From: a virus
Reading direction: 5' to 3' (one strand)
Virus record (IMG/VR): IMGVR_UViG_3300043446_002229
Span: 1 to 43,144 of that record
Length of the DNA: 43,144 bases
Part shown: positions 1-6,510 of the stretch, one piece after another
How the letters are laid out: every line of letters begins with the position of its first letter
How positions within the stretch are numbered: the stretch's first letter is position 1
Made by a program: the position numbers and the translations under genes
The notes under the pieces: generated by a model
Database searches by the model: none
The model's input: only the letters and a program-made list of their open reading frames with translations
Told to the model about the DNA's origin: nothing

Positions 1-124
1 CCCCCCCCCTCTGCCACGTCTCGAAATCGTCCGGGTTCATCGCCCGTTTCGCTTTCACCCACCACGACCAGCTGCCCGGTGTAGGCGTCCTGTCCATTGA
101 AACCTCCCGGATGAGCACCGCCGC
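1..124. repeat. Left copy of the 124-bp terminal direct repeat (circular contig overlap)
   Basis: These 124 bases recur exactly at 43021-43144. The methyltransferase reading frame runs from 994 down through this segment and continues at 43020, so the repeat is best read as the overlap of a circular assembly, or of a circularly permuted phage genome, and not as a biological terminal repeat. Read on the minus strand the segment encodes the middle of the methyltransferase, in a frame different from the part upstream of base 150. The repeat starts in a run of C. Confidence 0.95.
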
Positions 125-994
125 TCAACGTTCCGACCTTGTCTGCGATAGCACGACTAGCGACTCCGTGTCCGGGTCGTACCTGACCCCGGTCCCGGTC
201 GTCACCGTGCTGGCTACGTCCTGCATGCTGCTGCTGTTGGCGAGAGAGAGAGAGAGAGAGAGAGAGTCCACGTACTGATCCCATGATTCCGCGGTGGCGG
301 GGTCATCAAATGGATCGGGCTTGCGCTCAACTGGCACGAATGTCATTCGGTCGGTGTCGCAAGCCCAACCACGGCTTCCAGAGCCACCGCCAAGGGTTCC
401 GGCAACGTCTTCCCGCGACGCTGCGCCCTTCGCAGAATCCCCGCACACGCCTTCGCGCTCAACAAGTACCGCTCCGGAACGTGGGGTTCGAGTATGTCCG
501 ACAACGAACACTCGACGACGACGTTGGGCGACTCCGAGGAACTGCGAATCCAGAACCCGCCACTCGATGTGGCGATACCCTGCGTCGGCCATCGCAGAGA
601 GGACGACTCCGAAATCGCGTCCGCCGTTGCTTGATAGAAGTCCTGGCACATTCTCCAAGACGAGCCATCCCGCTTGGACATGGGTCGCGAAAGAGAGTGC
701 ATCCCAGAACAGACCTGTTCGCTCTCCGGCAAGCCCAGCTCGCTTACCTGCGACGGAAACGTCTTGACAAGGGAATCCTCCACAAACAAGGTCAACGTTT
801 CCCACGAGGCCACACTCATCAGCCCACTCCTTCGCTGTCACCACGTCGTCATGCTTCGGCACGTCAGGCCAATGCTGGTCAAGGACGGCCCGTGCGTTCT
901 TGTCGATCTCCACTTGGCCGACACACGTCCAGCCGACGTTCTCAAACCCCAGATCGAAACCGCCGACCCCGGCGAACAGGGACACAAACCTCAT
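125..994 (-). CDS. DNA cytosine-5 methyltransferase, N-terminal and central part (frame-interrupted)
   Basis: This is a Dcm/HhaI-type C5-cytosine methyltransferase that transfers a methyl group from S-adenosylmethionine to cytosine in phage DNA. Residues 1-15 hold the SAM-binding motif I (LFAGVGGFDLGF), GGFPCQ around residue 75 carries the catalytic Cys, LENVPG around 113 is motif VI and AQRRRRVF around 155 is motif VIII. After that come repeated target-recognition-like units that begin with a TL or TV and end in LVV/FVP. The frame stops at TGA 125-127, but the minus-strand sequence carries on in another frame with the same kind of repeat (VGTLSGGAHPGG) and reaches motifs IX and X at 42781-43020. 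The ATG at 994 overlaps the stop of the upstream ATPase gene (ATGA). It is either a real inactivated or phase-variable gene, or it contains assembly indels. Confidence 0.9.
   Translation of the reverse strand: MRFVSLFAGVGGFDLGFENVGWTCVGQVEIDKNARAVLDQHWPDVPKHDDVVTAKEWADECGLVGNVDLVCGGFPCQDVSVAGKRAGLAGERTGLFWDALSFATHVQAGWLVLENVPGLLSSNGGRDFGVVLSAMADAGYRHIEWRVLDSQFLGVAQRRRRVFVVGHTRTPRSGAVLVEREGVCGDSAKGAASREDVAGTLGGGSGSRGWACDTDRMTFVPVERKPDPFDDPATAESWDQYVDSLSLSLSLANSSSMQDVASTVTTGTGVRYDPDTESLVVLSQTRSER
242..266. repeat. (GA)12 dinucleotide microsatellite inside the methyltransferase
   Basis: There are twenty-five bases of alternating G and A. On the coding (minus) strand they give alternating Ser-Leu codons in the target-recognition region. 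A change of one unit (2 nt) would shift the frame. At the present length the frame stays open across the tract and reaches the next TRD-like repeat (QDVASTVTTGTG). Confidence 0.95.
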
Positions 995-1773
995 CGCTCA
1001 ATGTCCTGAATCGTCATCGTCGCCGGGTGATAGTCCATCCAAATCGCCGTCTGACCCGTCGCATCCGCAGGCCCGTACCGGTTCTTCACCGCAGCCACAG
1101 CCATCAACCCCGGCTGATCCGACGACAACGTCAACACGGCACTAGGAATCTGCGCGATCTTGCCGTGCAAAGCCGACCGTGGCGGGCACGGATTACCCGA
1201 ATACCCTTCCGACGTGTGATGCAGGATCAGGAACGCCGCATTCGTGTCCCGAGCCCACCACTTCACCTCACGCATCAGCGACCGCAGTGAGCTGAACTCG
1301 TCACCGGACTCATGCGTGACATCAACCGCGTTGTCGATCACGATCAGGTGCGGGTTGTCACCGACCACCATGCGGTACACGTTGATCTCCTCCTCCAGAT
1401 CACCGAGCGTGGGGGAGGCGTCGAACACCCACTTGATGTGGTCGGCGTGGTCACGGATCACACCACTAGCCCACTCAGGGTTAGACAGGATGTGCTGCTC
1501 GACCTCTGACTGTGCTGTGCGGGTGAGCATGGCGATGGTGCGCAGCGCCATCGTGGACTCATGGGAGTCACACGACACGTACAGCGTGGGCACTCGCGCC
1601 ATGACCGCTATCGCAAGAGCAACACTGGACTTTCCCGCTCCTGGCGGGCCGGCGATCATGGACACTTCACCCCGCCGGATGCTGATGCCGCGGTCAGACC
1701 ATGAGGGGAACGGCACCGGGATAGCGGTGCCGCCCCTCTCGATGGTCCGCACGGTGCGGTGAAGATTCCTCAT
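991..1773 (-). CDS. DnaB/RecA-like replicative helicase ATPase
   Basis: This 260-residue P-loop ATPase is of the RecA/DnaB fold. Walker A is AGPPGAGKSS at residues 41-50, Walker B is HLIVIDN near 142-148, and a LILHHTSEG segment near 182-190 resembles the motif that follows Walker B in DnaB-like and RepA-like helicases. It lacks the N-terminal primase-interacting domain of full-length DnaB, so it is a compact core helicase. It lies in the minus-strand replication operon with primase and resolvase genes and overlaps both neighbours by 4 nt, which suggests translational coupling. A RadA/Sak4-like recombination ATPase is the main alternative. Confidence 0.75.
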   Translation of the reverse strand: MRNLHRTVRTIERGGTAIPVPFPSWSDRGISIRRGEVSMIAGPPGAGKSSVALAIAVMARVPTLYVSCDSHESTMALRTIAMLTRTAQSEVEQHILSNPEWASGVIRDHADHIKWVFDASPTLGDLEEEINVYRMVVGDNPHLIVIDNAVDVTHESGDEFSSLRSLMREVKWWARDTNAAFLILHHTSEGYSGNPCPPRSALHGKIAQIPSAVLTLSSDQPGLMAVAAVKNRYGPADATGQTAIWMDYHPATMTIQDIER

Positions 1774-2399
1774 GGGGTCACCCCGAACAAGGACGGTTGC
1801 TGGCGGTACTCCTCAACCCAACCCAATAGTTTGGGAAGGTTTGCCTGCGGGCCAAAGCCGAGAAACGTCCCGTCTGAACTGGCGCACCCCAAGTGGGCAA
1901 AGGCAAGAAACCGTTTCTTGCTGTTGACGCGGCCAACATGTATGGGAATGCGCCGCGTTTGCGCTTCCCTAATTAGGTTCTTGACTTCGCTCCCCAGTTT
2001 GAAGTCCGTGCTTCCTCCTATAAACAGGACATCAAAATCCCAGTCGGTGTTGTCTGCGGTCATCCCGTCCTGCGCAACAAACGCGGCCCGGTAGCCCAGC
2101 GACCGGATCCTTGGAATCCAAGGGCTTGATCTCTTGACCGTGGCAGCGTGATCCCCGACCACGTCAGGAGCCGTAGCAAACAGGCAGGTTTGCTTCTGCC
2201 GTTCTGTGTACTTGCCCAACCAGGCAAACCACTTGTCGTCACCGACGTACGTTTTATCGTTGAAGCAACCGTTATCTGCGGCCCACACCCACCCGTCGCG
2301 GATGATGTAGTTGTTCTTCGGCGTGTTCAACAACCCGATCACCCCATCCGTGAGTAGTTGTTCGGTTCCTGCGACGCGGTTACCGACGAGATAGATCAC
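1770..2399 (-). CDS. dpdA: DpdA-like 7-deazaguanine DNA transglycosylase (TGT superfamily)
   Basis: The protein resembles phage DpdA/queuine tRNA-ribosyltransferase-like proteins, which swap guanine in DNA for a 7-deazaguanine such as preQ0 or preQ1. From the GTG at 2399, recognisable family segments are ADNGCF (41-46), APDVVGD (77-83), FIGGSTD (126-132), HVGRVNS (154-160) and SSDGTFLGFGP (174-184), in the order expected for a TIM-barrel transglycosylase. The open frame extends up to an ATG at 2486, but that part overlaps the transporter gene and looks out of frame, so I prefer the GTG start, which leaves a 20-nt overlap. It lies directly downstream of a VUT-type transporter. No folE, queD, queE or queC gene is in the window. 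Exact base and sequence specificity are unknown. Confidence 0.82.
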   Translation of the reverse strand: MIYLVGNRVAGTEQLLTDGVIGLLNTPKNNYIIRDGWVWAADNGCFNDKTYVGDDKWFAWLGKYTERQKQTCLFATAPDVVGDHAATVKRSSPWIPRIRSLGYRAAFVAQDGMTADNTDWDFDVLFIGGSTDFKLGSEVKNLIREAQTRRIPIHVGRVNSKKRFLAFAHLGCASSDGTFLGFGPQANLPKLLGWVEEYRQQPSLFGVTP

Positions 2400-2886
2400 G
2401 TCGACAGGTGATGACTGCGGAAACCGCCAAAGCAATTGCGGTCTTGACAAGGAACTGACCGACGACGGCCTGCCATGTGACGCCAAATCCGGCGATGGAA
2501 AGGAAGAGCACGGTGTCTACGGGTGCAGATACGACCGACGACGCCAACACGGCAAGCGCAAGTGACCGTTTCCGCAGGGGTGTGAACACCCCCATGTCCA
2601 CCAGCTCAGATACGGCAAATGCGATACCGGAAGCGACCGCAATGGCGGGGGTGGATGTGACCACAGACACAACCGCGCCGATGCCGATGGCCGCTAGTGC
2701 CCACCAGCGTCCCGCCGACTGCTGCACCCCGTCCCTGAGGAGGAGTGCAGCACCAGCGGCGAACGTTCCGGCTGTGACCATTAGGCCGAAACCGATTGGT
2801 ACTAGGCCCAGTGTTGCGGTCATCCAGTTTGCCACAACGATGCTGAGGATGTAGGCGGTCAGCCATGCCGCGCTTCGGGCGCTCAT
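2380..2886 (-). CDS. VUT/YhhQ-family queuosine-precursor transporter (preQ0/preQ1 uptake)
   Basis: This 168-residue integral membrane protein has about five or six hydrophobic segments. Hallmarks of the VUT_1/YhhQ family are visible: IVVANWMTATLG near 16-27, the RDGVQQ motif at 51-56 after a helix, SELVDMGVFTPLRKR at 93-107, and APVDTVLF at 121-128. In E. coli YhhQ imports preQ0 and preQ1. The ATG at 2886 overlaps the stop of the upstream gene (ATGA); the frame is open to 2928, but the 14 extra residues lie inside the neighbour. Placed immediately before the DpdA gene with overlapping ends, it probably supplies that enzyme with base from the host or medium. It acts in the host inner membrane. 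Confidence 0.83.
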   Translation of the reverse strand: MSARSAAWLTAYILSIVVANWMTATLGLVPIGFGLMVTAGTFAAGAALLLRDGVQQSAGRWWALAAIGIGAVVSVVTSTPAIAVASGIAFAVSELVDMGVFTPLRKRSLALAVLASSVVSAPVDTVLFLSIAGFGVTWQAVVGQFLVKTAIALAVSAVITCRRDLSRR

Positions 2887-3326
2887 GCGGGGAAGTTGTC
2901 CCAGTCCGAGGTGCCGCGCGTAACCCACTGCGCGTCACACTGCTGCGCACCCTTCGGCTGCGGGCAGAACCATGCACGCCACGGACCCTTAGCCGACGAT
3001 CCGGAGCGGGCGGTGCGGGGACCGTGAGCGCACTGCGGGACAGTGGCCTGCTGGAACGACGGGGCAGGCGGTGGGGGAGTGCCCCAGTCGGCTGTCGGTG
3101 TCGGAACGGCGGGAGGCTGCTGCGCTGGGGCAGCCAGCGGCATCGCCTTCGCTACCTGACCAGCGCCCTGCAGCTGCTGCTCCAGTGCTGCCAGACGTGC
3201 GACGCGATCCTCAAGGATCGCCAGTGCCAGGTCGTACGACTGCTCGTCGTGACCGTACGCGTTGTGCAGTGCACCGAGCGGTGACTTGAAGTTGGACTGC
3301 ACCAGAACGTTATCGGGAGCACCCAT
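2883..3326 (-). CDS. Hypothetical protein with Pro/Gln-rich linker and C-terminal Cys/His cluster
   Basis: It has 147 residues and no recognised family. An N-terminal part with a helical segment (ILEDRVARLAALEQQLQ near 37-53) leads into a Pro/Ala/Gln-rich linker (about 60-95) and a C-terminal region with Cys and His residues (CAHG, WFCPQPKGAQQCDAQW) that could bind zinc. A GAGAGGTAG ribosome site precedes the ATG. Its place between a nuclease and the transporter, in the replication operon, suggests a DNA-metabolism accessory, but that is inference only. Confidence 0.7.
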   Translation of the reverse strand: MGAPDNVLVQSNFKSPLGALHNAYGHDEQSYDLALAILEDRVARLAALEQQLQGAGQVAKAMPLAAPAQQPPAVPTPTADWGTPPPPAPSFQQATVPQCAHGPRTARSGSSAKGPWRAWFCPQPKGAQQCDAQWVTRGTSDWDNFPA

Positions 3327-3331
3327 GTTAA

Positions 3332-4135
3332 CTACCTCTCTGTAGTGTTAGTTTGATTGCGGTTGAAGTTTGTGTACGCGGAGCAGTGCTCCTTCACCCC
3401 GCACGATGAGCACAGGAATGACAGGTGCGGGATGAACAGCTCGTTGTCGATGAGGATGCGGGCCTTGCGGAGCATGTCCTCGATCTGCTCGTCGGTCCGC
3501 CACAGCGAGTGGACCGCATCGAACGTGCCCTTGCGGGCCATCCAGAACGCCCCGTAGTGGGCGGTGATGTTCAACGTGGACGTGAGCGCATACCGGTAGA
3601 AGTCCATCTGCAGGCTGGAGCCGGGATTGTTCTTGCCGGTCTTCAAGTCCACGATGAGCAGATCCCCGGTGTCCTGATCAGCGAACACCCGGTCGATGAA
3701 GCCCTTGAGGGCGACACCGTCGGGGGTGACCGCACCGACCTGTACCTCGACCGCGGGCACGTCCGCTGGCAGTGGTGCGAGGATCAGGTTCGGGTTCTGC
3801 TTCCGCCAGTCCATCCAGTTCTGCACAAAGATAGGCCCGTGGTGCGCCCACCAGGCGTCGTCTTCCCCGCCTGTCCACTCTTTTGATGGTCGGCCCGACG
3901 CCCGGATAGGCGCACCCACGGGAGCTTCTTCAAGTTGCTCGCGCATCGCCTGCGCGAACAGTTCCTCAGCGGTGCGGTCATCGCCAAGGTCGTGCCATTC
4001 GGTGGCGGCGTGCACGGCGGAGCCGCCGAACAGCCACCACGCGGGATCTTCTTGGATGCCCTCAATACGGGTGATTCGGTACTTCTCACCGCACGACAAG
4101 AGGGTATCTACCTGCGAGTACGATAGGTGTGTCAC
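3332..4135 (-). CDS. Cas4/RecB-like PD-(D/E)XK exonuclease
   Basis: This 267-residue PDDEXK_1 nuclease opens with the family-typical LSYSQVDTLLSCGEKY (first Cys at residue 15), followed by GGSAVHAATEWHD (His of the nuclease core near 42), a DQDTGDLLIVDLKTGK core (D and the DLK of motif II/III around 158-168) and the Q-x3-Y pair (LQMDFYRYAL). The C-terminal cluster CSSCGVKEHC with the N-terminal Cys gives four cysteines in the Cas4/AddB arrangement that holds a 4Fe-4S cluster. It starts with a GTG that overlaps the upstream stop (GTGA). It probably acts as a 5'-3' exonuclease in phage recombination or replication. There is no CRISPR array in the window. Confidence 0.82.
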   Translation of the reverse strand: MTHLSYSQVDTLLSCGEKYRITRIEGIQEDPAWWLFGGSAVHAATEWHDLGDDRTAEELFAQAMREQLEEAPVGAPIRASGRPSKEWTGGEDDAWWAHHGPIFVQNWMDWRKQNPNLILAPLPADVPAVEVQVGAVTPDGVALKGFIDRVFADQDTGDLLIVDLKTGKNNPGSSLQMDFYRYALTSTLNITAHYGAFWMARKGTFDAVHSLWRTDEQIEDMLRKARILIDNELFIPHLSFLCSSCGVKEHCSAYTNFNRNQTNTTER

Positions 4136-4356
4136 TGTGCGACTCGCAACGTCGTGTCCGCAGTTTCAACCTGCATCAGCCACTGGTGCACGACGGTGTC
4201 GCCGCTGGCGAAGTCGGACATTTGGTAGTCCAGGACTCGCATGGGCCGACCGTGGAGGTCGTACTGGATCAGCAGATCCACCCATTCGTCTTGTGTGATG
4301 TCACCTTCGGCAACAAGCCGGATGGTGTTGCCGGTGATGGTGATCTGCGTTGCCAC
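4132..4356 (-). CDS. Small hypothetical protein, first gene of the replication operon
   Basis: I start this 74-residue protein at the GTG at 4356, because a good ribosome site (AGAGGGGGAG) sits just upstream. The frame is open further upstream but that part overlaps the promoter region. The N-terminus is beta-rich (ATQITITGNTIRLVAEG) and the rest is acidic and mixed. I recognise no family. It is coupled to the nuclease gene by a 4-nt overlap. Confidence 0.65.
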   Translation of the reverse strand: MATQITITGNTIRLVAEGDITQDEWVDLLIQYDLHGRPMRVLDYQMSDFASGDTVVHQWLMQVETADTTLRVAQ

Positions 4357-4383
4357 GGGGCTCCCCCTCTGCGTGATGACGGG

Positions 4384-4412
4384 ATATTGACAGGTCATTG
4401 ACCGTTTATCAA
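4384..4412 (-). promoter_or_regulatory. Candidate promoter with internal palindromic operator
   Basis: On the minus strand TTGATA (4412-4407) and CAATAT (4389-4384) are separated by exactly 17 nt. A perfect 11-base palindrome GGTCATTGACC (4393-4403) lies between the two boxes, the classic position for a repressor site. The promoter is about 30 nt upstream of the first replication-operon gene. Neither binding nor activity can be shown from sequence alone. Confidence 0.5.
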
Positions 4413-4464
4413 CACATTGCATCGGCGTGTCGTGAGGAAACCCAGGCCGAGCACGATCAGCACA

Positions 4465-4472
4465 GCCTAGGC
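4465..4472. repeat. GCCTAGGC palindrome shared with the divergent late/early region
   Basis: This is an 8-base self-complementary palindrome. The same octamer occurs twice at 31336-31343 and 31355-31362, beside the other hairpin array. At both loci it lies on the same (lower-coordinate) side of the array. Confidence 0.6.
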
Positions 4473-4519
4473 ACAAGTGTGATGTGCGCCACTTGAGATT
4501 TGGAACAGAAAGTACAAAA

Positions 4520-4541
4520 GCCCCGGCCTCATGGCCGGGGC
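4520..4541 (-). terminator. Intrinsic terminator / attenuator-like hairpin
   Basis: A perfect 9-bp stem GCCCCGGCC / GGCCGGGGC closes a TCAT loop. Read on the minus strand it is followed by TTTTGTACTTTC, a U-rich tail. It lies downstream of a strong minus-strand promoter and upstream of the replication operon, so it may act as a leader attenuator. Alternatively it may simply end transcripts from the HTH gene. Confidence 0.75.
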
Positions 4542-4563
4542 TAGTAACTCTAGTAACTGTAGT

Positions 4564-4619
4564 GTCCCGGCCCTTAGGGGCCGGGACCGATGCTCCGGCC
4601 CTTTCAGGGGGGCCGGAGC
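4564..4619. other. Two further tandem GC hairpins in the same leader
   Basis: The first stem is GTCCCGGCCC (4564-4573) with GGGCCGGGAC (4578-4587). The second is GCTCCGGCCC (4592-4601) with GGGCCGGAGC (4610-4619). The stems share a core but differ in flanking bases, so each folds on itself. Together with 4520-4541 they make a three-hairpin array. Spacers contain CTAGTAACTCTAGTAACTG-type TAGTA motifs like those at 31420-31560. Confidence 0.8.
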
Positions 4620-4648
4620 TTTACCGCAAAGAACTTTTTATTACAGAT

Positions 4649-4677
4649 ATTGTAAACACTAGTAGACTTGCTGTCAA
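4649..4677 (-). promoter_or_regulatory. Strong sigma-70-type promoter for the replication operon leader
   Basis: On the minus strand the -35 box is a perfect TTGACA (4677-4672). Exactly 17 nt later comes TACAAT (4654-4649), five of six matches to the -10 consensus. Transcription would start near 4642 and run through the three hairpins before reaching the first gene at 4356. It lies just after the stop of the HTH gene, so it also separates that gene from the operon. Confidence 0.7.
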
Positions 4678-4703
4678 GAACGACACGCCGATGAGGCGTG
4701 GAA

Positions 4704-5156
4704 CTACTTCGCCGCCATGCGAAGCATCTTGCGCCTCACGGGAACATCCGTATCGTGGTCTTTGTACGCCTCAGAAATGTAGTGGAATCCAGCCATATCG
4801 TCGTAGTCGTACCCCACGATCCACTGCTTCACGGTCAGCTCGTGCAGCCACGTGTCGAGCGCAATCCGCTCCCGGTCATTCAGGGTCTTGCCGGCACGCC
4901 TGCGGCCCAGCAGCCGCAGGTTCCGTAGCGGTGTCGCCGTGGCATGGATCGGGTTGATCTGCCACGGCACCTCCTCCTCGTACCTGGCACCGTCAGCTGC
5001 GATCCCATACCGCACCATCGCGTTGGCGATAGCAGACCGCGTCACTACCTCACCGGTCTCCTCGAAGGTACGATCAACCATCTGCTGCTGAGTGAGTCCC
5101 TCGTCAAGCCAACGCGTCAATGTGACCTTGTCAGGGACTCGTGTCCTTGGTGGCAT
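4704..5156 (-). CDS. Helix-turn-helix protein, candidate immunity repressor or regulator
   Basis: This basic 150-residue protein has an N-terminal HTH-like segment: TLTRWLDEGLTQQQMVDRTF followed by EVVTRSAIANAMVRYGI (about 12-52), which looks like helix-turn-recognition helix. The middle (RNLRLLGRRRAGKTLNDRERIALDTWL) is basic and helical, and the tail contains a Tyr/Asp-rich stretch (VGYDYDDMAGFHY). It is transcribed away from the integrase, across a shared 316-bp control region that contains the candidate attP. That placement fits a lysogeny regulator, but the family is not certain, and other HTH genes of this type are annotated only as DNA-binding proteins. Confidence 0.7.
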   Translation of the reverse strand: MPPRTRVPDKVTLTRWLDEGLTQQQMVDRTFEETGEVVTRSAIANAMVRYGIAADGARYEEEVPWQINPIHATATPLRNLRLLGRRRAGKTLNDRERIALDTWLHELTVKQWIVGYDYDDMAGFHYISEAYKDHDTDVPVRRKMLRMAAK

Positions 5157-5472
5157 AGCTTTTCCCCTAACTGCACGCTTGTGTGCGTGTCAGTCAGGAT
5201 AGCAGACAAGTAAACACACGTGACAGTATGGGTCTACGGCAAGTCAGTCACCATCAAAAAGCTGAAAACTGTGGATAACTAGGGGACTTAATTCAGGATT
5301 CAACTACCGCATTTCCCTCACAAAATTGTCCATGTGGGGACTGCAAATCAAGGCGTTGTGTCCGAGGGGGGACTTGAACCCTACCCACTGTGTCAGTCGC
5401 AAAATGGTGTTGATTACTGCCAGATCCTACTGTTACCATCCGATGTAGTCCCACAACGGTAGGAGTGTCACC
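5157..5472. other. Divergent control and attachment region between HTH gene and integrase
   Basis: No gene is visible here. The segment holds a partial tRNA sequence (5358-5381, candidate attP core) and three related octamers: GTCAGTCA at 5189-5196, GTCAGTCA at 5243-5250 and GTCAGTCG at 5392-5399. These could be integrase arm sites or operators. An AT-richer stretch (5250-5300, CATCAAAAAGCTGAAAACTG) lies in the middle. I could not assign a convincing promoter for either flanking gene. Confidence 0.6.
5358..5381 (-). other. attP: Candidate attP core: 3' end of a tRNA gene
   Basis: Read on the minus strand this segment is GGGTTCAAGTCCCCCC followed by TCGGACAC. That matches a T-loop (TTCAAGT), the 3' half of a T-stem and an acceptor-stem 3' strand. 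The 5' half of the T-stem does not pair (mismatches), and no acceptor 5' strand, D-arm or anticodon arm is found next to it. So it is a tRNA tail and not a gene, as expected for an attP core that recreates the host tRNA upon integration. It sits 91 bp upstream of the integrase start. Confidence 0.72.
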
Positions 5473-6510
5473 ATGACAAGGAAGCCCACAGTAAGCGAAG
5501 CTCGCACCTCGTTCCGCTACCACCTGGTCTCGCGGGGCCTGAGCGAGCAGACGGTCAAAAACCATATGCAAACATTGAACAGATGGCTTGCACTGGTCGG
5601 TGATACGCGCATCGACCAGATCACCAGCAACCATGTGGACAGGTTCTTCGGGGAGGGCAACTGGTCCCCGAAGACCCAGAACCTGTACTTGTCCCTGCTG
5701 CGAGGTGTCTTTTTCCCGTGGTGCCGGAGGCAAGGATTCATGCCTCGTGATAGTGACCCTACGGAGGGATGGCGCAACGCTAAGTCAGAAAGGTCCGAGC
5801 AGCTGTGGCTGCCGGTGGACGAGTTCCCGTCGCTGCTGGAGGCAGCGGACAACCCCCGTGACCGGGCGGTCATCGCTCTGGGCCTGTACACGTTCGCCCG
5901 CGGATCAGAGCTGTCCACGCTGCGGATTCAGGACGTGGATCTGGACAAGAACCTGCTCACGTTCTACCGGTGGAAGACCAAGGACGCGGACCTGATGCCG
6001 ATCAGTGCCGAACTGTGGGAGGAGATGGACCGCTACCTGGCGTACTACAAGGTCAATCAGGGGTTTGAGATCAAGCCGGAGTGGTTCCTGGTGCCGGTCC
6101 GGTCCAAGACCGTCCCGGTGTGGGATTACGAGAACAAGGTCATCGTTCCCGGCCTGCGCCGGGAAGCCGATCTGCTGCCGACGCAGCGCCTGTACCGGCC
6201 CTATGAGCCGGTGAAGCGTGCCCTGCGGAAGCTGGGCTACGACCCGAAGGGCAGCGGTGCCCACACCCTCCGTAGGTCTGGCGCTAGGGCGCTCTTCGAC
6301 AGGCTCCGGTCCGAAGGCTACGACGGTTCCCTGCGCCGGGTGTCCAGCATGCTTGGTCACAAGGACACGAAGACGACGGAGATCTATCTGGGCCTGTCGC
6401 TGGAGCGGGAGCAGCGCAACGAACTGATCGCCGGCCAAGTGATGTTCCCGAGCGTGCGGAACGCTACGGTGATCCCGTTGAGGGAGGTCAATGGTGGCTA
6501 CCGTGGCTAA
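5473..6510 (+). CDS. int: Tyrosine recombinase integrase
   Basis: This 345-residue phage integrase has an N-terminal SAM-like core-binding domain (about 8-105). The catalytic domain shows all active-site residues: Arg143 in FARGSELSTL, Lys168 in RWKTKD, His264 and Arg267 in HTLRRSG, His296 in LGHKDT and the nucleophile Tyr305 in TTEIYLGL. There is no obvious arm-binding N-terminal zinc domain, so it is a short XerC-like integrase. The ATG at 5473 follows TAGGAG. It is expected to recombine the candidate attP at 5358-5381 with a host tRNA gene. It faces the HTH gene divergently and converges on the lysis genes. Confidence 0.93.
   Translation: MTRKPTVSEARTSFRYHLVSRGLSEQTVKNHMQTLNRWLALVGDTRIDQITSNHVDRFFGEGNWSPKTQNLYLSLLRGVFFPWCRRQGFMPRDSDPTEGWRNAKSERSEQLWLPVDEFPSLLEAADNPRDRAVIALGLYTFARGSELSTLRIQDVDLDKNLLTFYRWKTKDADLMPISAELWEEMDRYLAYYKVNQGFEIKPEWFLVPVRSKTVPVWDYENKVIVPGLRREADLLPTQRLYRPYEPVKRALRKLGYDPKGSGAHTLRRSGARALFDRLRSEGYDGSLRRVSSMLGHKDTKTTEIYLGLSLEREQRNELIAGQVMFPSVRNATVIPLREVNGGYRG

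Noticed and set aside
1-124. Terminal direct repeats as a true phage end structure
   Set aside because: A gene runs through the junction and the length fits an assembly overlap.
3332-4135. Evidence of a CRISPR-Cas system from the Cas4-like gene
   Set aside because: No other cas gene or repeat array occurs; Cas4-like nucleases are common alone in phages.
5358-5460. A complete tRNA gene on the minus strand around the TTCAAGT motif
   Set aside because: Only the T-loop, part of the T-stem and the acceptor 3' strand exist. No matching acceptor 5' strand, D-arm or anticodon arm was found, so it is treated as an att core.
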